Assembly: GCA_018398805.1 (NCBI GenBank)
Contig: JAGFBZ010000182.1
Coordinates: 1 to 64,000, forward strand
Length of the DNA: 64,000 nucleotides
Direction: 5' to 3'
DNA from: Hirundichthys speculiger
Lineage: Eukaryota; Chordata; Actinopteri; Beloniformes; Exocoetidae
The notes under the pieces were generated by a model. It saw nothing but the letters and a program-made list of their open reading frames with translations. It did no database searches and had not been told where the DNA came from. This document shows, one piece after another, positions 48,750 through 61,300 of this stretch. A program made the position numbers and the translations under genes. Each line of letters begins with the position of its first letter. Positions within the stretch are counted from its first letter, which is position 1.

Positions 48750-49515
48750 AAAATAAATGAAACATTACAACAGAGACAATGTACTCAACGAAGATGCAGG
48801 TAGGAAAGTTTAAACGGGATAAATAATTGTATTTAATTTATTTCAGTATAATCAGCAGTGACAGACATGTTCAGACTGAAGCTGAGCTCAGAGGGAAGTC
48901 AGTCAAAAACATAAAAGTGAGAAAAGACAAATCATAGAGTCTAGTGGCTATTTTACTATACAGCAGTAACGTTGTTGTTTCTACAGTAACGTTGATATTT
49001 TTCTGATTTACTGATCAGTGGAGACGGACAGGAACACGCAGGTTTTTTGATCATTTTCACAGCTCACCAGATCATCACCTTCACCATCACCTTCACAGCA
49101 CGGATTTCACTTTCATCTCTGACTTGAGATTTAAATTTCAGTCAGTGGTTTTTACTTTGGAAGGAGAGCTTTTATTTTGTGTGCATCCATCCATTAACTT
49201 TTATTTATCCAAACTGTGGTCGCGGTGGCAGCGGTCTCAGCAGAGAGGACCAGACCACCTCNAATAAAGTGAACTCAGAAATTTTTCTCTCTGCTGTACA
49301 GTTCATGTCCACACCAGGCTCTCAGAAGAGCTTATAAAACCATATCCTGTGATTATTTATTGTAAAAGTATGTTGGTTTTTTTTTTTGTTTTCTGATTTT
49401 TTTTTTTTTTTTTTTTTTTTGGGGGGGGGGTTCTGCTGGTCAGCTCATGGTGGTTTCCAGTTTCTTGACACACGATGATGCGTACCACTGTCACATCCTG
49501 CATCTTATTTCACGG
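48750..49515. other. Spacer with one ambiguous base
   Basis: No gene recognised. An N occurs at 49262, and a long T run followed by G run lies at 49398-49431, both signs of hard-to-read sequence. Confidence 0.5.
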
Positions 49516-49519
49516 GTAG

Positions 49520-50173
49520 CAGCGTTGCCAGATGTATGATAATTATCGTATTTGTACGATAATTTGGCCCTCTGTTCGATCAATAATCCTAAAAAAAAAG
49601 GCCAAATGTACGATTATTTGACCATTTCAAACTATTGCCTGCCGCAACTGTCTGCCAGAGTTTTTTTTATTAACCCTGAAGGCATCTGTTCCCATTTGAC
49701 GTGTTTCCATCGTTTGTCTCAGAACAACTAGCATGATTGGCTGAATGCTCAGCTTCGGCCCCACAGGACGCTCACAGTCAGGACCAGATCAAGAAGTCGA
49801 GCGAGTGACATTTAAACAGAGTTTAAGCAGAAGAGAAAAACTGAGGGAGAAAAAAGGAGTCTCCAAAATCGCCTCCAGACCTCATAATTTGTCTCTTAGT
49901 TCCCACCTCTCATTTGTTTTTGGGGGACACATTTGTCTAACGCAACTGTGAGTCTGTGCTGATGTGGTGCCGTTAACCCATTCAGTGCTGACACCTCGAA
50001 GCTGTGAGTGCCTGTGGGACGCTATTTATCACTAGAGTGATTATATTTCACTATAGCGCATCATCATTGGGCTTGTTATTTTGGTTATGACAGATGTACG
50101 ATAATTTCCCTCAAAATACGATAATTTTGAGTCTCTGGTACGATAATCCTACATTTCCCACCTGGCAGCGCTG
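49520..50173. mobile_element. Non-autonomous DNA transposon (CAGCGTTGCCAG termini, TACGATAAT arrays)
   Basis: Ends CAGCGTTGCCAG and CTGGCAGCGCTG are near-perfect inverted repeats. Subterminal arrays of GTACGATAAT occur at both sides. Internal open frame of 68 codons has no recognised domain. Confidence 0.65.
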
Positions 50174-51096
50174 ATGTCCAGTCATCATGTTTCAAGATTT
50201 AAAGAAAAAAACAATCACAAACAAAACTGCTTATTCAGGCTTTTAAAGAAAACTTTAGGTTGAGAAGAAGGAAGCACACCTGAGGCACTTTGAGGAAGGT
50301 CTCATCTAGACCTTCACTCCATCAGATCCACAGAGGACGATGCCCACCAGCCTCCAAGGTACCTTCACCAACTATGGACTTTAATTGTGCTTAATTACTG
50401 CTGATAAATGCTGTTTGCTTCAGCGTTAAGCTCTACCTGTCTCAAATAAGTGGTTATCAGACTGAATGGACAGGTGAGACACAGCCGTCTGTATCAGTGG
50501 ACGTGAGGTGGGTCAGGTTAACAGTTTTAGATCCAGTCAACAGTTTTGTGTTTCCCAGACATGAACACCTTAGAGAAGCTTTCATGAGCATCACGCAGCT
50601 CTACCACAGTAAATCTAGAAATAAAAAGTTTGACTTGGACTCCGCTTCGTTATCTGACGGTACGAGACATCAGCAGTAGAGTCAGTCTTCATATCAGGGT
50701 TACGCAAAAAAGAGTCACTCAGGTCGCCAACATCATCCTGTTGCTTTTTCCTCTTTGATCTAGTTGAAGCACAAGCGGAGAAAACTTGGGGAAGTTTTGA
50801 AGAAAGTTCAACCCGAGACGTTACAACAACCGGAACCAAAGTGATATCAGGAGTAGCTAAGACTCTTCCTCCTGCCAAGTCGTTCCCCTAGATGACCTCA
50901 CCGAAACTAGAGATCAAACTCTAGAGGCACAACGACATCTTCCTCGACAAAAACTCAAAACTGGTTCCTCCGTGCCAACGGTGGACGTTTCACCAAACGA
51001 AGCAGCTGAATCGCGGAGTCTTTTCACAGAGATGCGAAGATCACTGGGAAAAGACAAAACCATCTATAAAAATGTGAAAAAATCTGCTCAGTCACT

Positions 51097-51429
51097 TCAG
51101 TTCCCAGAAGACATCAGGTAGCCTCCGTCACAATGTTTATCCTGCTGTGTTACGAAGGCTACAGGTTTAATGTCCTGTTTCCTCAATGCAGGACAGTCAG
51201 CAGCAGGGAGTCCTCTCTTTCTACAGGAGAAGCACTTTATCATTCGTTTTCTCATTCTCTCTCTCAACTTTAGCCTGTTCAGAGCTTCCTGCTTTAACAC
51301 CATCAGTAGTAACTCCCTCCTTCCCCTTAAGAGATGCAACAGCTCCACCATAACTAGATGGATCAGGAAAACTAGATCAATGTCTAAGGACATACTCATC
51401 CACAAGAACTGCAGCTTTAGACAGCTCAC
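51097..51429 (-). other. Open frame with a degenerate CCHC-type zinc-knuckle pattern
   Basis: The 110-residue frame includes ERMRKRMIKCFSCRKR then GLPAADCPAL, that is C-x2-C-x4-(L)-x4-C with leucine where the histidine should be. The basic lead-in resembles nuclear CCHC proteins such as ZCCHC9, but no second knuckle is seen downstream and there are no introns. It is probably a decayed retrocopy or a transposon gag relic; neither can be decided here. Confidence 0.3.
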
Positions 51430-52025
51430 TCATTTTATGTTTATTCAAATTATGTGGCTATTTGTTTACACAAACAGTTCTTCAAACCCTAAAGAACAGA
51501 TATACGAGTAGGGGTTGAAGCAGCTTCCCATCGCTCACTGCTGGTCCAGTGTGTCTCATCCTGAGAGTGAAGGCCCTGGGACGTAACTACCACGGTCTTC
51601 TGCGGCTTCTGAGAAGCCTGTCGATAACTGCATGACCTCATGCAGTTGTAGTGATGGGTGACAAGCGAGGGAGCTGTCCAGTGCTGAACTGAGTAAGGCG
51701 CTGTCTGGTGCTGAAATCTGCCTGACGGAACACTTCAGGTCATCTGAGAAGGTTCTGAGATCCTGGATGACCTTGATTCCTGTTTTTATGCCTTGAGTAT
51801 TAGTATAACAAGATAAGATGATCCATCTGTCCATGCCTGTCATGCCCTGCCGGATGCATATGTTACAGCATGACATAGATGCAGGAGATTCTGCCCTATA
51901 AAACAACATCTGTGTGAAATAAAGGCCAAATATTTAAGAAATGTTTAAATCAGGAAGTTGATTATGTGCTGTTTCATGGCACTGCTGAACAGCAGTTCTC
52001 TTTTTATTAGACCTCTGACAATTTA

Positions 52026-52275
<250 letters not shown>

Positions 52276-52354
52276 AAATTAAGTTTAATAGGTTTAGTTT
52301 TACAGAACCTGGTTAACATTTTCTTTTAAACAGTGTCTCTTTCTTTCTGTTTAG

Positions 52355-52487
52355 AAAACAAATGTGAGGGTGGAGGGCGTTGTTATCAAGATGTTTTTAA
52401 CCCGTAAGTTAATCAGAAAGAGGAAGTAACATCCTCATATACAGATCAGCAGCAGAGAGAAGCATCAAAGCGTTCACCAGAGACAGA
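52355..52487 (+). promoter_or_regulatory. Conserved upstream module and leader of P1
   Basis: Contains 'aatgtgagggtggagggc', AGAAAGAGGAAGTAACATCC (ETS/PU.1-like GAGGAAGT), CATATACAGATCAGCAGCAG and a leader 'gcatcaaagcgttcaccaga' up to the ATG. Very similar to 58249-58378 (P2) and related to the A, B and C modules on the other strand. Confidence 0.6.
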
Positions 52488-53551
52488 ATGACACCATGGC
52501 TGCAGTTCATCACTTTTGTGCTTCAATTTGAAGGTAAAGAGCAACTCTGTTTTGAATGTTTAAGAGCTGGAATTAAATAAGTACATTTTTTTAAAAAAAA
52601 GCTATGGAGATGATTTATGGGCCCTTTTGTTGAACTCAGATCAGTATTAAGTAAGTAAATATGTATGTCAGAGAAGCAGAACTGAAAGAATAGATAAGTG
52701 AATCTTCTCTTTTCTGCAGTCTAAGAACCAAGCCCAGGGTGAAGTAGTGGGGCTGGAGGGTTGGAACTTTTTTGTGTTATTTTTTTGTGATTGATGTGAC
52801 ATGTTTACTCCAAATGCATGCTTTTCTGTGCAGCAGCCATCAGCAACAGGCATCTTTACCACAGAGTTGGAGATGCCGTCATGTTGCCAGCTGATGCTGA
52901 TCCATCATCACACCTGTGCTCCAGTGTTGACTGGCTTTTCTACAGTTATGAAAATGAACTACAAAATGAGTTTCACAAAGGAAAAGCTGTGAAGACGTCA
53001 CCTCGAGCTGACAGATGAGTCTGAGCAGGAACTGCTCTCTGCTCATCAACAACATCACTGCTAAAGATGTTGGTTGTTACCTTTGGAAGACACAGGATAC
53101 AACCGACGACACGTCTGTGTATCTAAATATCTTGACGAGTGAGTATTCTGACTCCACCAAGCTCAGTGATTCTCAGGAACATAAACTCTGGATTTATCAG
53201 AAACATGAATGTTTGACACAATAACTCTGACTTGTTTCCCTTCAGTCTCTCCATCTCCTCCAGATGCTGATCCAAGAAGGGATAAAACTGTCACATTACG
53301 GTGTTCTCTGTTGAGTTTCAGTGGTTTTATTGACTGTAAACAGAACAGCCTCCGCTGGGTGGATGAGACAGGAACTGAGCTGCTGGGTGAAGGAGTCAGT
53401 CAAGCGTCCAGGATACTGATGAACTGTGTCTCTAATTTGACTGTGAAGCATCAGAGCGACAGTAGCAGAAGATTCAGCTGCCAGTTTGTTCAGGGTGACG
53501 ATGTGAAGATAGATGCTGAATACACACTGGACTTTACTGGTAAGAATCCAT

Positions 53552-54606
53552 GGGCCCGATCTTCCGCCAGATCTGCTAAAGCCGCTATTCAGGGATAGCG
53601 GGTAGCGGGATGGGCGTTCCCCCGCAAAGAACGCAATCTTCCACTTCCCTAAACCCGCTATCACACCTGCTCTACCCGCTACATTATCCATAGGAGTGGT
53701 TAGAGCGTTCCACCTGTTAAACCAATCAGTGCGTCAGCAGCCATTGCCTTTAAGAGCAGGTTGCGCTACCCGCTAACCGCTATGGAGCGTCTTTTCGTCC
53801 AGATCAGAGCAGCTCTCATGGGCAGCTCTTCTGGGACTCTGCTGTAGAGCTTCCTCCTCTTCCTTCCTCCTCCTCCTCTGCACTGATATATACATATAAA
53901 TATTTTTACACAGACAATTCCTATCAGCTACCTGAAAGTCCCAGATAGTTGGTGTCCTCCCAGTAAACACGCTCTGGTCGTCTATGTTTTAACTGGTGAG
54001 CAATGTGATTTAGACGATCTCTGCTATTTCCTCAGGGGTTCAACTGAGGCCAAATCACGCTTTTTATACAAGAAGTAATTCAGAGGTAGAGCCGTTTGTG
54101 CACGTCCATGTGTGACCAGGTGGACGCACATTGATGCCATTTAGACGCGCTCTTGTACGCGCCGACATGCGGGTTGTAGGGTTCCAACGGTACAGGCGGC
54201 TCATGGTACAGTCCGTACTTAGGTTTTTTGTCACGGTTTCGGTACGGATTCGGTACAGTTTCAGACCACCTGCTACTCGCGATCGCAAGATACAAAGTTA
54301 CGTCAGTCTGTACAGGTGTGGCATGATCTCATCCAGATGTTTGCTGTGGAGGAAACAAAGGAGATCTTTGTCTCTGGTGTCAAGCTGGAAAAGGTTGGAT
54401 GTGGGAATTTATTTCCGATATGTCTGAAACTGTTGGTGGTCGAGGAGGGACAGGAACATTAATTGTTCCTGATCTTTAAATGCGCATCCAACGATTCATT
54501 CTGCAGTATTTTAAAAAGCACATCCGCTGCACCAAGATGCACAACTGGTAACAACTACTGGATCTTACGCAGGTAAGATCCGGGTTTAGGGAGGTGGAAG
54601 ATTGCG
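53552..54606. mobile_element. Harbinger-like MITE in P1 intron, with a nested fragment
   Basis: Begins GGGCCCGATCTTCCGCCAGA 13 bases into the intron and shares the body of the copies at 21779 and 29902. Around 54176-54270 it contains 'tagggttccaacggtacag' and 'ggtacggattcggtacag', a degenerate piece of the hAT family seen intact at 33492. The right end is ragged ('ggtggaagattgcgttct'). Confidence 0.5.
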
Positions 54607-54982
54607 TTCTGTTAACTGTTAACTGTTTTCACTCCTTCGCTGGTGTATTCAACGGTGAAACCAAAATGCTCCCACACTGGTGATTAAAAAAAAAAACGTT
54701 TTTTCCAATTTCTCTGCTACTGCTGGCCACGCCTGCTTGTTTTTTTTTTGTTTGTTTGTTTTTTTTCTGCGTCTATGAGCTGCAGCCAACCGGCCAAAGT
54801 GTGATCGGCTGGTCACTGTGAGTGAGCTGAGGCAAGTGGACGTTGACATGCAGTGGCATGGCAAAAATGCAAGAGGTAAGTTTAGTAAGTTTAGCTAGTT
54901 TGTCCCTCTGGCGTTGTGGCGTGGAATAACATAGCGTAGACCGCGCTTCAAAATTGGGCATAAATCAAAAATAACTGCGGCA

Positions 54983-55018
54983 TAGGGTTAGGGTTAACCC
55001 TAACCCTAACCCTAACCC
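54983..55018. repeat. Interstitial telomere-type motif, two opposed arrays
   Basis: Reads TAGGGTTAGGGTT followed at once by AACCCTAACCCTAACCC and one further unit: G-rich vertebrate telomere units meeting C-rich units in inverted order, about 36 bases, in the P1 intron between the second Ig and the stalk exons. Confidence 0.85.
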
Positions 55019-56646
55019 ACAAGCTAAAGGCTTGTTTATACTCTCGCAGCAATGTGTCGCAGTTAGCTTGTCCACTTGGACTTGGAAACATGGAAAAGAC
55101 TCCCATGATAGATTTTAGAGAATCTTTTGTCTCCACAGTGACTCAAACTAAACCACAGTGTTTCTGTTATTCAGATTCACAAAGATGCTGAAGCTGCTCC
55201 AGACGATTGTTCTCTGGGTTGAAACAAAGTCCCAGTTGAGGAGGATTCAAGTCCAGATCAGGACCATTTAGACTCTTTAGTTCAGCTGTTTGGTGCTGAT
55301 GTTGAGCATCTCCATCATCATGTTTTCAGCCTGAACGGCCTCATTAGAAAAACTCTGAAACGTTTCAGTGATTCTGGTTTCAGTGAGGAACTGAAACATT
55401 AACTTCAATATAAAGGCATGATGTGACGTCTCTGGACTGATGATGTCAAATGTTACCCTGAAATAGTTGATTTTCAGTCTGAATGCTTGTTTTTCATGAC
55501 GTGTGTTACTTACTGCAAATTACCATGTTTTTATCAAAACAGCAAAAACGACTAAATCACCAACAACATCCTCTGGAAATAAATCAAATCCAAAAGTAAC
55601 TTCAACATCTGCAACAACTACAGCTTCAGGAAATGATCCAGAACCAGGTTTGTGTCCTGATGGAAACAGTCTGACTTTGGGAGCTCATTTGATTCATTGA
55701 ATCCAATATTAAAGAGAGAAAAACTCCATGAAACTTTCATTTCTCCATTCAGCTGTTAGTTTGGTTTGTTTGTTTGCAGCTGGAATATTCTGGATCCCTG
55801 CAGCTGTTATTGGAGCAGCTTTGTTAACCATTGTTGTGATGCTCATCAGATGGAGGAGAACTAAAGGTGACCACATTCATAGACGACACTTTAAACTCAC
55901 AACTACCCAGATTTTCATTGATGAACACAACTCTGACTCTTTTTTGTCTGTTCAGGGAGGAAAAGACAGACGGATGACGACACTGTGAGTTTTCAGACTG
56001 AATAATGAAGGATTTCATTTTCCTGGAAGGTTTTGTCGGCGCGGTGCATAACTTTGTTTCAGAAAGCTGTTAGAAAGCGTCTAAAAGTCTGACTTCACCT
56101 CCACATGCTTGTTTTGTGTCCAGGTGGATCCCGAAGATGCTGTTCTCTACACCACCATCACACAATCCAACAACACCAACAGTGGAGCCCAGGTAAGCTC
56201 TCTGATTGGTCAGTAATGAGGATGTTGAATATTCTCTACACATTCTGCTTGTTTCATCACACTGTTCCTGCACTAACAACCATCAACTGAAGGAATGAAA
56301 TCATCTGGAGATGTTCATCAGTGAACCCTGACCTTCAACTGAAATGGTTTGTTGTGTTTCTTTTCTTCTGTTTCCTCCCAGGATCAGGGTAGAAATCCTC
56401 CACATGATGCTGTGATCTACAGCGCTGTCAGAGCTCCCTCCTCTGCTGGAGCCTCCGCTGATCCAAACTGCCTCTACTCCATCATCCAGGGAACCAGCAG
56501 ATAAGAGGACATCATGGAGACAATGTCACCTTCATGTTGTTCTGGGTCCAGTTTCAGCTGTTTCAGAGACTTCCTCATTACATTACACCAATATTATAAC
56601 ATGAGTATAACATCAAAGTCTCTGGTAACATCCTCTGTACCCATTA

Positions 56647-56652
56647 AATAAA
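56647..56652 (+). terminator. Polyadenylation signal of P1
   Basis: AATAAA 143 bases past the P1 stop codon. Confidence 0.65.
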
Positions 56653-56879
56653 TACAACAACAACAAAAAACCTCCCTCAGAGCTTGATACGTGGGAATCA
56701 CCTGTCATGATAAATCCAGATGTCTGTTTCTTACTCATTTTGCTAGCTGGGTTAAATTCTGGTGCTCAAGTAACCGAGATGTAACCAAGAGAATCCAGTC
56801 ATTTTTCAAAATAAAAGCCTTTTCAAAATAAAAGCTTGTTCAGTCTTTTATGCGTAATACATAAAACTTAAAAAAAGGA

Positions 56880-56962
56880 TTTTTTTCTCGCGTGGCCCGG
56901 TACCAATTGATCCAAGGCCTGGTACCGGTCTGTCGCCCGGGGATTGGGGACCACTGGTCTAA
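56880..56962. mobile_element. hAT-type terminus, single end
   Basis: 'cggtaccggtctgtcgcccg gggattggggaccactg' is the reverse of a CAGTGGTCCCCAATCCCC terminus. No partner end was found, so it is a fragment. Confidence 0.5.
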
Positions 56963-57204
56963 AGGAAAAACAAGCTTTTATCTTGTCACAGCAGTTTAAC
57001 AGGTCATCTTAAAGCTGCATCATAACTGATTTAGTTTTTTTTGTCATTTTCATCTCTAGTTTCATTTAGTTTCTATTTCTCAGTAACTGTTGTAAAAACG
57101 TTCTGTCCAGATGGAAGGAGATGAAGAATGTCAAACTTTGAAAAGTACAGTTTGACTTTTAGCTCTTTGTCAAAAGCTGCTTTTTCTGTACTGGTGAGAC
57201 TCCA

Positions 57205-57690
57205 TGTGATCAGGGCCGGCTCTACCCAATTTGGTGCCCTAGGCGAGATTACCAGATCCATGGTCAGCTGGTTTTAATTTAAATATCATTCCGATTGAGG
57301 CTCCAAAAAGCACAGACAAGACAAGAGCAGCGGTAGGGACAGATAGATAGAGAGGAGCTCAAAAAAAAGCGTCCGCCTCCACCAAGAGGAGGAAGTAAAA
57401 AGAAAAAAAAAAGGAGGAGTGTGACAGTCTGCTTGTTTAATTAATTTTTCTATTATTTAGGGAGCTGTCCGGTGCTGAAATTAAAAGTGCTGTGCCTGCC
57501 AAACACAATACTCCAGAGTCGTATCAAGAATTCAAAAATTTTGATTGACTTTCATTGGTCCTGCGATGGACTGGTCACCTGTCCAGGTGGACCCCTGCCT
57601 TCCACCTGAAGAGATCTGGAAAAGACTCCAGCAGATCCCCGTGACCCTGCATAGGACTAAACAGTGATGGATTATGGATGTATCTGGCAG
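57205..57690. repeat. Mixed repeat fragments
   Basis: 57210-57250 reads CAGGGCCGGCTCTACCC...GCCCTAGGCGA, the end of a common vertebrate DNA element. 57540-57680 is a reverse-oriented fragment of the dispersed repeat at 4322-4640. No gene recognised between P1 and P2. Confidence 0.4.
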
Positions 57691-58248
57691 GTTCCACTGA
57701 CTCCACAAGAAATAGAGAAATCTGACATTGTGATCTGAGACTGATTTTAAAGATCCTGTCTGAGGTAAACTTGTATTTGCATTGTGGGCTGTTGAACCAG
57801 TGGAGTCAGAGACAGAGCTCCCCTGTACTTCCTCCAGGGATGAGCCACATGTGAACAACGCAGACACTTAAGGGTTAGCTGGAACTGACATCAGTGTGTT
57901 AACCACATCTTTATCTGATGCTGCTGTTAAAGCTACATTCTCACGGAAGAACTTCCCCTTTAGTTCTTAAGAAACACCGTCAGAAATGAGGAACCATTCG
58001 TGCACAGACTTTAACTATACCGACTACAACCAGTTGAGGCAGAGACTCATTGATGTGACCGGTTCCCACATTTAAACACGTTACCACATGAACCACCAGA
58101 GCAGCTCATCTCTCTTCAGTCTACAATGTGTCTTTGTTCTGGAAGGCTGGTCTGTGTGTTTGTCTTGTAAAGGATGGAAACATTGTTCAGTCTCTTCCCT
58201 CGTGGTCTGTGCAGGACTTCAAGACTCTCGCTGTGACAGCATCAATGC

Positions 58249-58378
58249 ACAAATGTGAGGGTGGAGCGTGTTGCTGTCAGGACATTTTTAACCAGTGAGT
58301 TAACCAGGAAGAGGAAGTAACATCATCATATACAGATCAGCAGCAGAGAGAAGCATCAAAGCGTTCACCAGAGACAGA
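58249..58378 (+). promoter_or_regulatory. Conserved upstream module and leader of P2
   Basis: 'aatgtgagggtggagcgtg', CCAGGAAGAGGAAGTAACATC, CATATACAGATCAGCAGCAG and the leader 'gcatcaaagcgttcaccaga' immediately before ATG, nearly the same as the P1 module. Confidence 0.6.
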
Positions 58379-61300
58379 ATGACACCACGGCTGCTGTTCA
58401 TCACTTTGGTGCTTCAGTTTGAAGGTAAAGATCGACTCTGTTTCAAATGTTTTAGAGCTGTAATTAAATTAAAACAACTATGACACAACCCATCTGAGTA
58501 TTTCTGCAGTAACACACTTTTGCAGATAGCTGGTGTGTGCAGGTCTTCAGGACTCTAGGGCCGACACAATCTGGACTAAAATAAACTCTGACAGTTCCTC
58601 GTGTTTCATGGCAGCAAGTGTCCATCTTGATTTCTGTCGTTCCTTGATGTCCTCTGAATAAAGATTTTAGGTTTGTGTCCACTCAGAGAACAGGTGAATA
58701 TGTTAAAGGAGCTATAAAAAAAATCTTTAACTGTAGTGTAACAAAGAGAAGAAGTTCAAACAAATATCTTTACAGGTTCAGTTTTAAAGAAACAAAGGTA
58801 GAAAAGAAGTTTCTTTTAAATGCAGCTCTTCTTAGTATTCAGTTAATAAAGCCAGTAAAGTGAGGGTGGAACATGTTGCTGTCAAGATATTTCTAACCAG
58901 TGAGGTGACCAGGAAGAGGAAATGACATCATATACAGATAAGCAGCAGAGAAAACCACCACAGCATTCAGCAGAACTGAATGACACCACAACTGACACTT
59001 TTAGCATCATTTTAGTGCATATTAGTTATAATTTAATAAAATAAATACTCTAAAGATCTTGTAAAGTCAACTTTAACTCTGTTAATGTTTCACTTAAACT
59101 GGAAAAAAATTACCTGTAGCTTTAAACCAATCATATATTTGCATTGTTTTTATTTTTCAGTATTTTATAAGCGTTAATTACGTCTCAGTTCCATTCAGAT
59201 ACTGAAATGAATGTAAACAGTGAGAGAAACTTAAATCATGGCTCATGGACTGTGTGATGAAATGGGCAGCGATCATGTCCAGCTCCTGATTCAGTTCAGA
59301 GAAGGGTTAGGGTTCTCAATGATGCCCAAAGAGAACAAATGGATCAGAAACCTATTCAATTTAATTCAGTTTTATTTGTATAGCGTCTGTTATGAGACAA
59401 TGTCAATTGTCTCTAGGCGCTTTACAGAGACCCAGATCATGACCCCCGAGGAAATATCATTAACTAAAAAATAACATTGAATCCTAAACAAGGATGATAG
59501 CAGGTAAAAAACTTCCATAGAGGGAAAAAATAAACTTTAAGCCAAGCAGTGCCAAGGAATTCAGCATTGAAGCTTCTGAAATGCCCGATGATTTCACTGT
59601 TGGTGGACAAGAAAGATGAAGAGAACTTTCTGGTGATGAAACACTGAAGTCTGCTTTCAAAAGTCAGTCAGGATTGTTGCTGGATGCATCAACAGATGAA
59701 ATATTCAGCTCTTTCAGATAAGACCGTGGATGTTCTCCTTTCTTTTACAACAACATGTCTCTGTGAGAAAGGACTTCAGTTGATCAAACTTCATTTTTAC
59801 ACCACATTTCATGAAACTTGTGCAACATAAAGCAGCCACCAGCAGGATGGATCCATGCTTTCATGCTGGTTCCTCCAAGTTCTGACCATCTGGATGTTGC
59901 AGCTGAAATCCAGACTCATCAGACCAGACAACATTCTTCCATCTCCTGTGGTCCAGTTCTGGTGAATCTGTGTGAATTGTAGCCTCAGTGACTCCTGCTG
60001 TGATCTTCTGCTGCTGGAGAACATCTGCTTCAAGGTTCCAGTGTTGTTCAGAGATGCTATTCTGCAGAACTTGGTTGAGTTCCTGTCGTCTTTCTGTCAT
60101 CTCCAACCAGTCTGTCCATCCTCCTCTGACCTCTGACATCAACATCTGGATATCTTCTCTTTCTGGGACCATCCTCTGTGAACCCTGGAGATGGTTGTGG
60201 AGAAGATCCCAGTAGATCAGCAGTTTCTGGAACACTCAGACCAACAACCAGGGACACGTTCAGAGTCACTTCAATCTCCTTTCTTCTCCATTCTGATGCT
60301 GGTTTGAACTTCAGTCAGTCGTCTGGACCACGTCTACATGAATAAATGCATTGAGCTGCTGCCATGTGATTGGCTGATCAGATATTTGTGTAAATCATCA
60401 GTTGGACAGGTGGAGCTGATAAAGATGCTGCTGAGTGTTTCAGGTGAACTGAAAAGGAAAATAAAAATGATGACAGGAAGAGTGGGGTTATTAAACTGGA
60501 ATGTTTCTTCTCAGACTAAATGTCTACATTCAATATTTTTCTTGGGTTAGATTGATGTTTGAAGTCTAAAAAGTTTCTCAGAGTGTGTTTTTCTTTTTTC
60601 ACAGCTCTCATCAGCATCAGAGCCATCACTCTCTATCACAGAGTTGGAGATGATGTCATTTTGCCCACTATGACTTATTCATCGTCTTCCTCATGCGTCC
60701 ATGTTGACTGGCTTTACAACAAAGAGCCTGGTGATGATGCGACTCAAACTGATGTTTCCAAAGGAACTTTCAAGAAGACGTCACCTCGAGCTGACAGGAT
60801 GGTTCTGAGCAGTAACTGCTCTCTGATCATCAACAACATCACTGCTGAGGATGCTGGTCGTTACACGTGTCGACAAAAAGACAATGTTTACACCGACACA
60901 CCGGTGTATCTGAATATTTTGTCAGGTGAGCATGTCGACTTTAATAATAGATGATAATTAAAACACAATCCTTTGAAAGCTAAATGCTCCTAATTCTTCC
61001 TGTGTGGAACTATGAAAACCTGTTTGGGACCACCTTTAACATGTTGGACCTTCTCAGTGAACAGGAGCAGACAAGACCGGAAATATGTTTGCATGTTTTT
61101 TTAAGAGCAAGAGATGATATGCTATGTTTATGAAAACATCATGACTTCTTCACCTTCATTATCCATTCTAGATTAAATTTGTGATGTTCTAACAGAACAA
61201 TGGCAGCCAAAGTTCATGACATTTTCTTTTCAAATTGATTTGAGACTCTCAGGCACCCATCTTATTATCACGCTCCTGTCTGAAAATGACATGTGGTCCC

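Larger units (their letters stand above)
52488..56504 (+). pseudogene. P1: chimeric receptor, type II ectodomain with type I stalk, TM and ITIM-like tail; 1-bp deletion in the V exon
   Basis: Exons (plus): signal 52488-52533 (MTPWLQFITFVLQFE), V-like 52834-53138, second Ig 53246-53539, Thr/Ser-rich stalk 55543-55647, transmembrane 55780-55866, 29-nt exon 55956-55984, tail 56124-56192, last exon 56382-56504. The first three exons match A/P2; the last five match gene 1/gene 3 in length, splice sites (stalk donor GTTTGT) and sequence. All joins are phase-compatible. The second domain (294 nt, four cysteines) is intact. The tail has VLYTTI, VIYSAV and LYSII, so it is inhibitory in form. The V exon is 305 nt: one G is missing near 53014 (GACAGATG against GACAGGATG), which splits the frame. 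AATAAA at 56647-56652 closes the gene. Alternatively, these could be halves of two different broken genes; a transcript crossing 53540-55542 would settle it. Confidence 0.7.

Noticed and set aside
54064..54427. Frames of 71-98 residues with RVRVR or RYRR stretches
   Set aside because: They fall inside the MITE and nested hAT fragment and have no homologous frame in the other copies.
60057..60269. Short minus-strand frame overlapping the Tc1 relic
   Set aside because: A different reading frame of the same transposase fragment.
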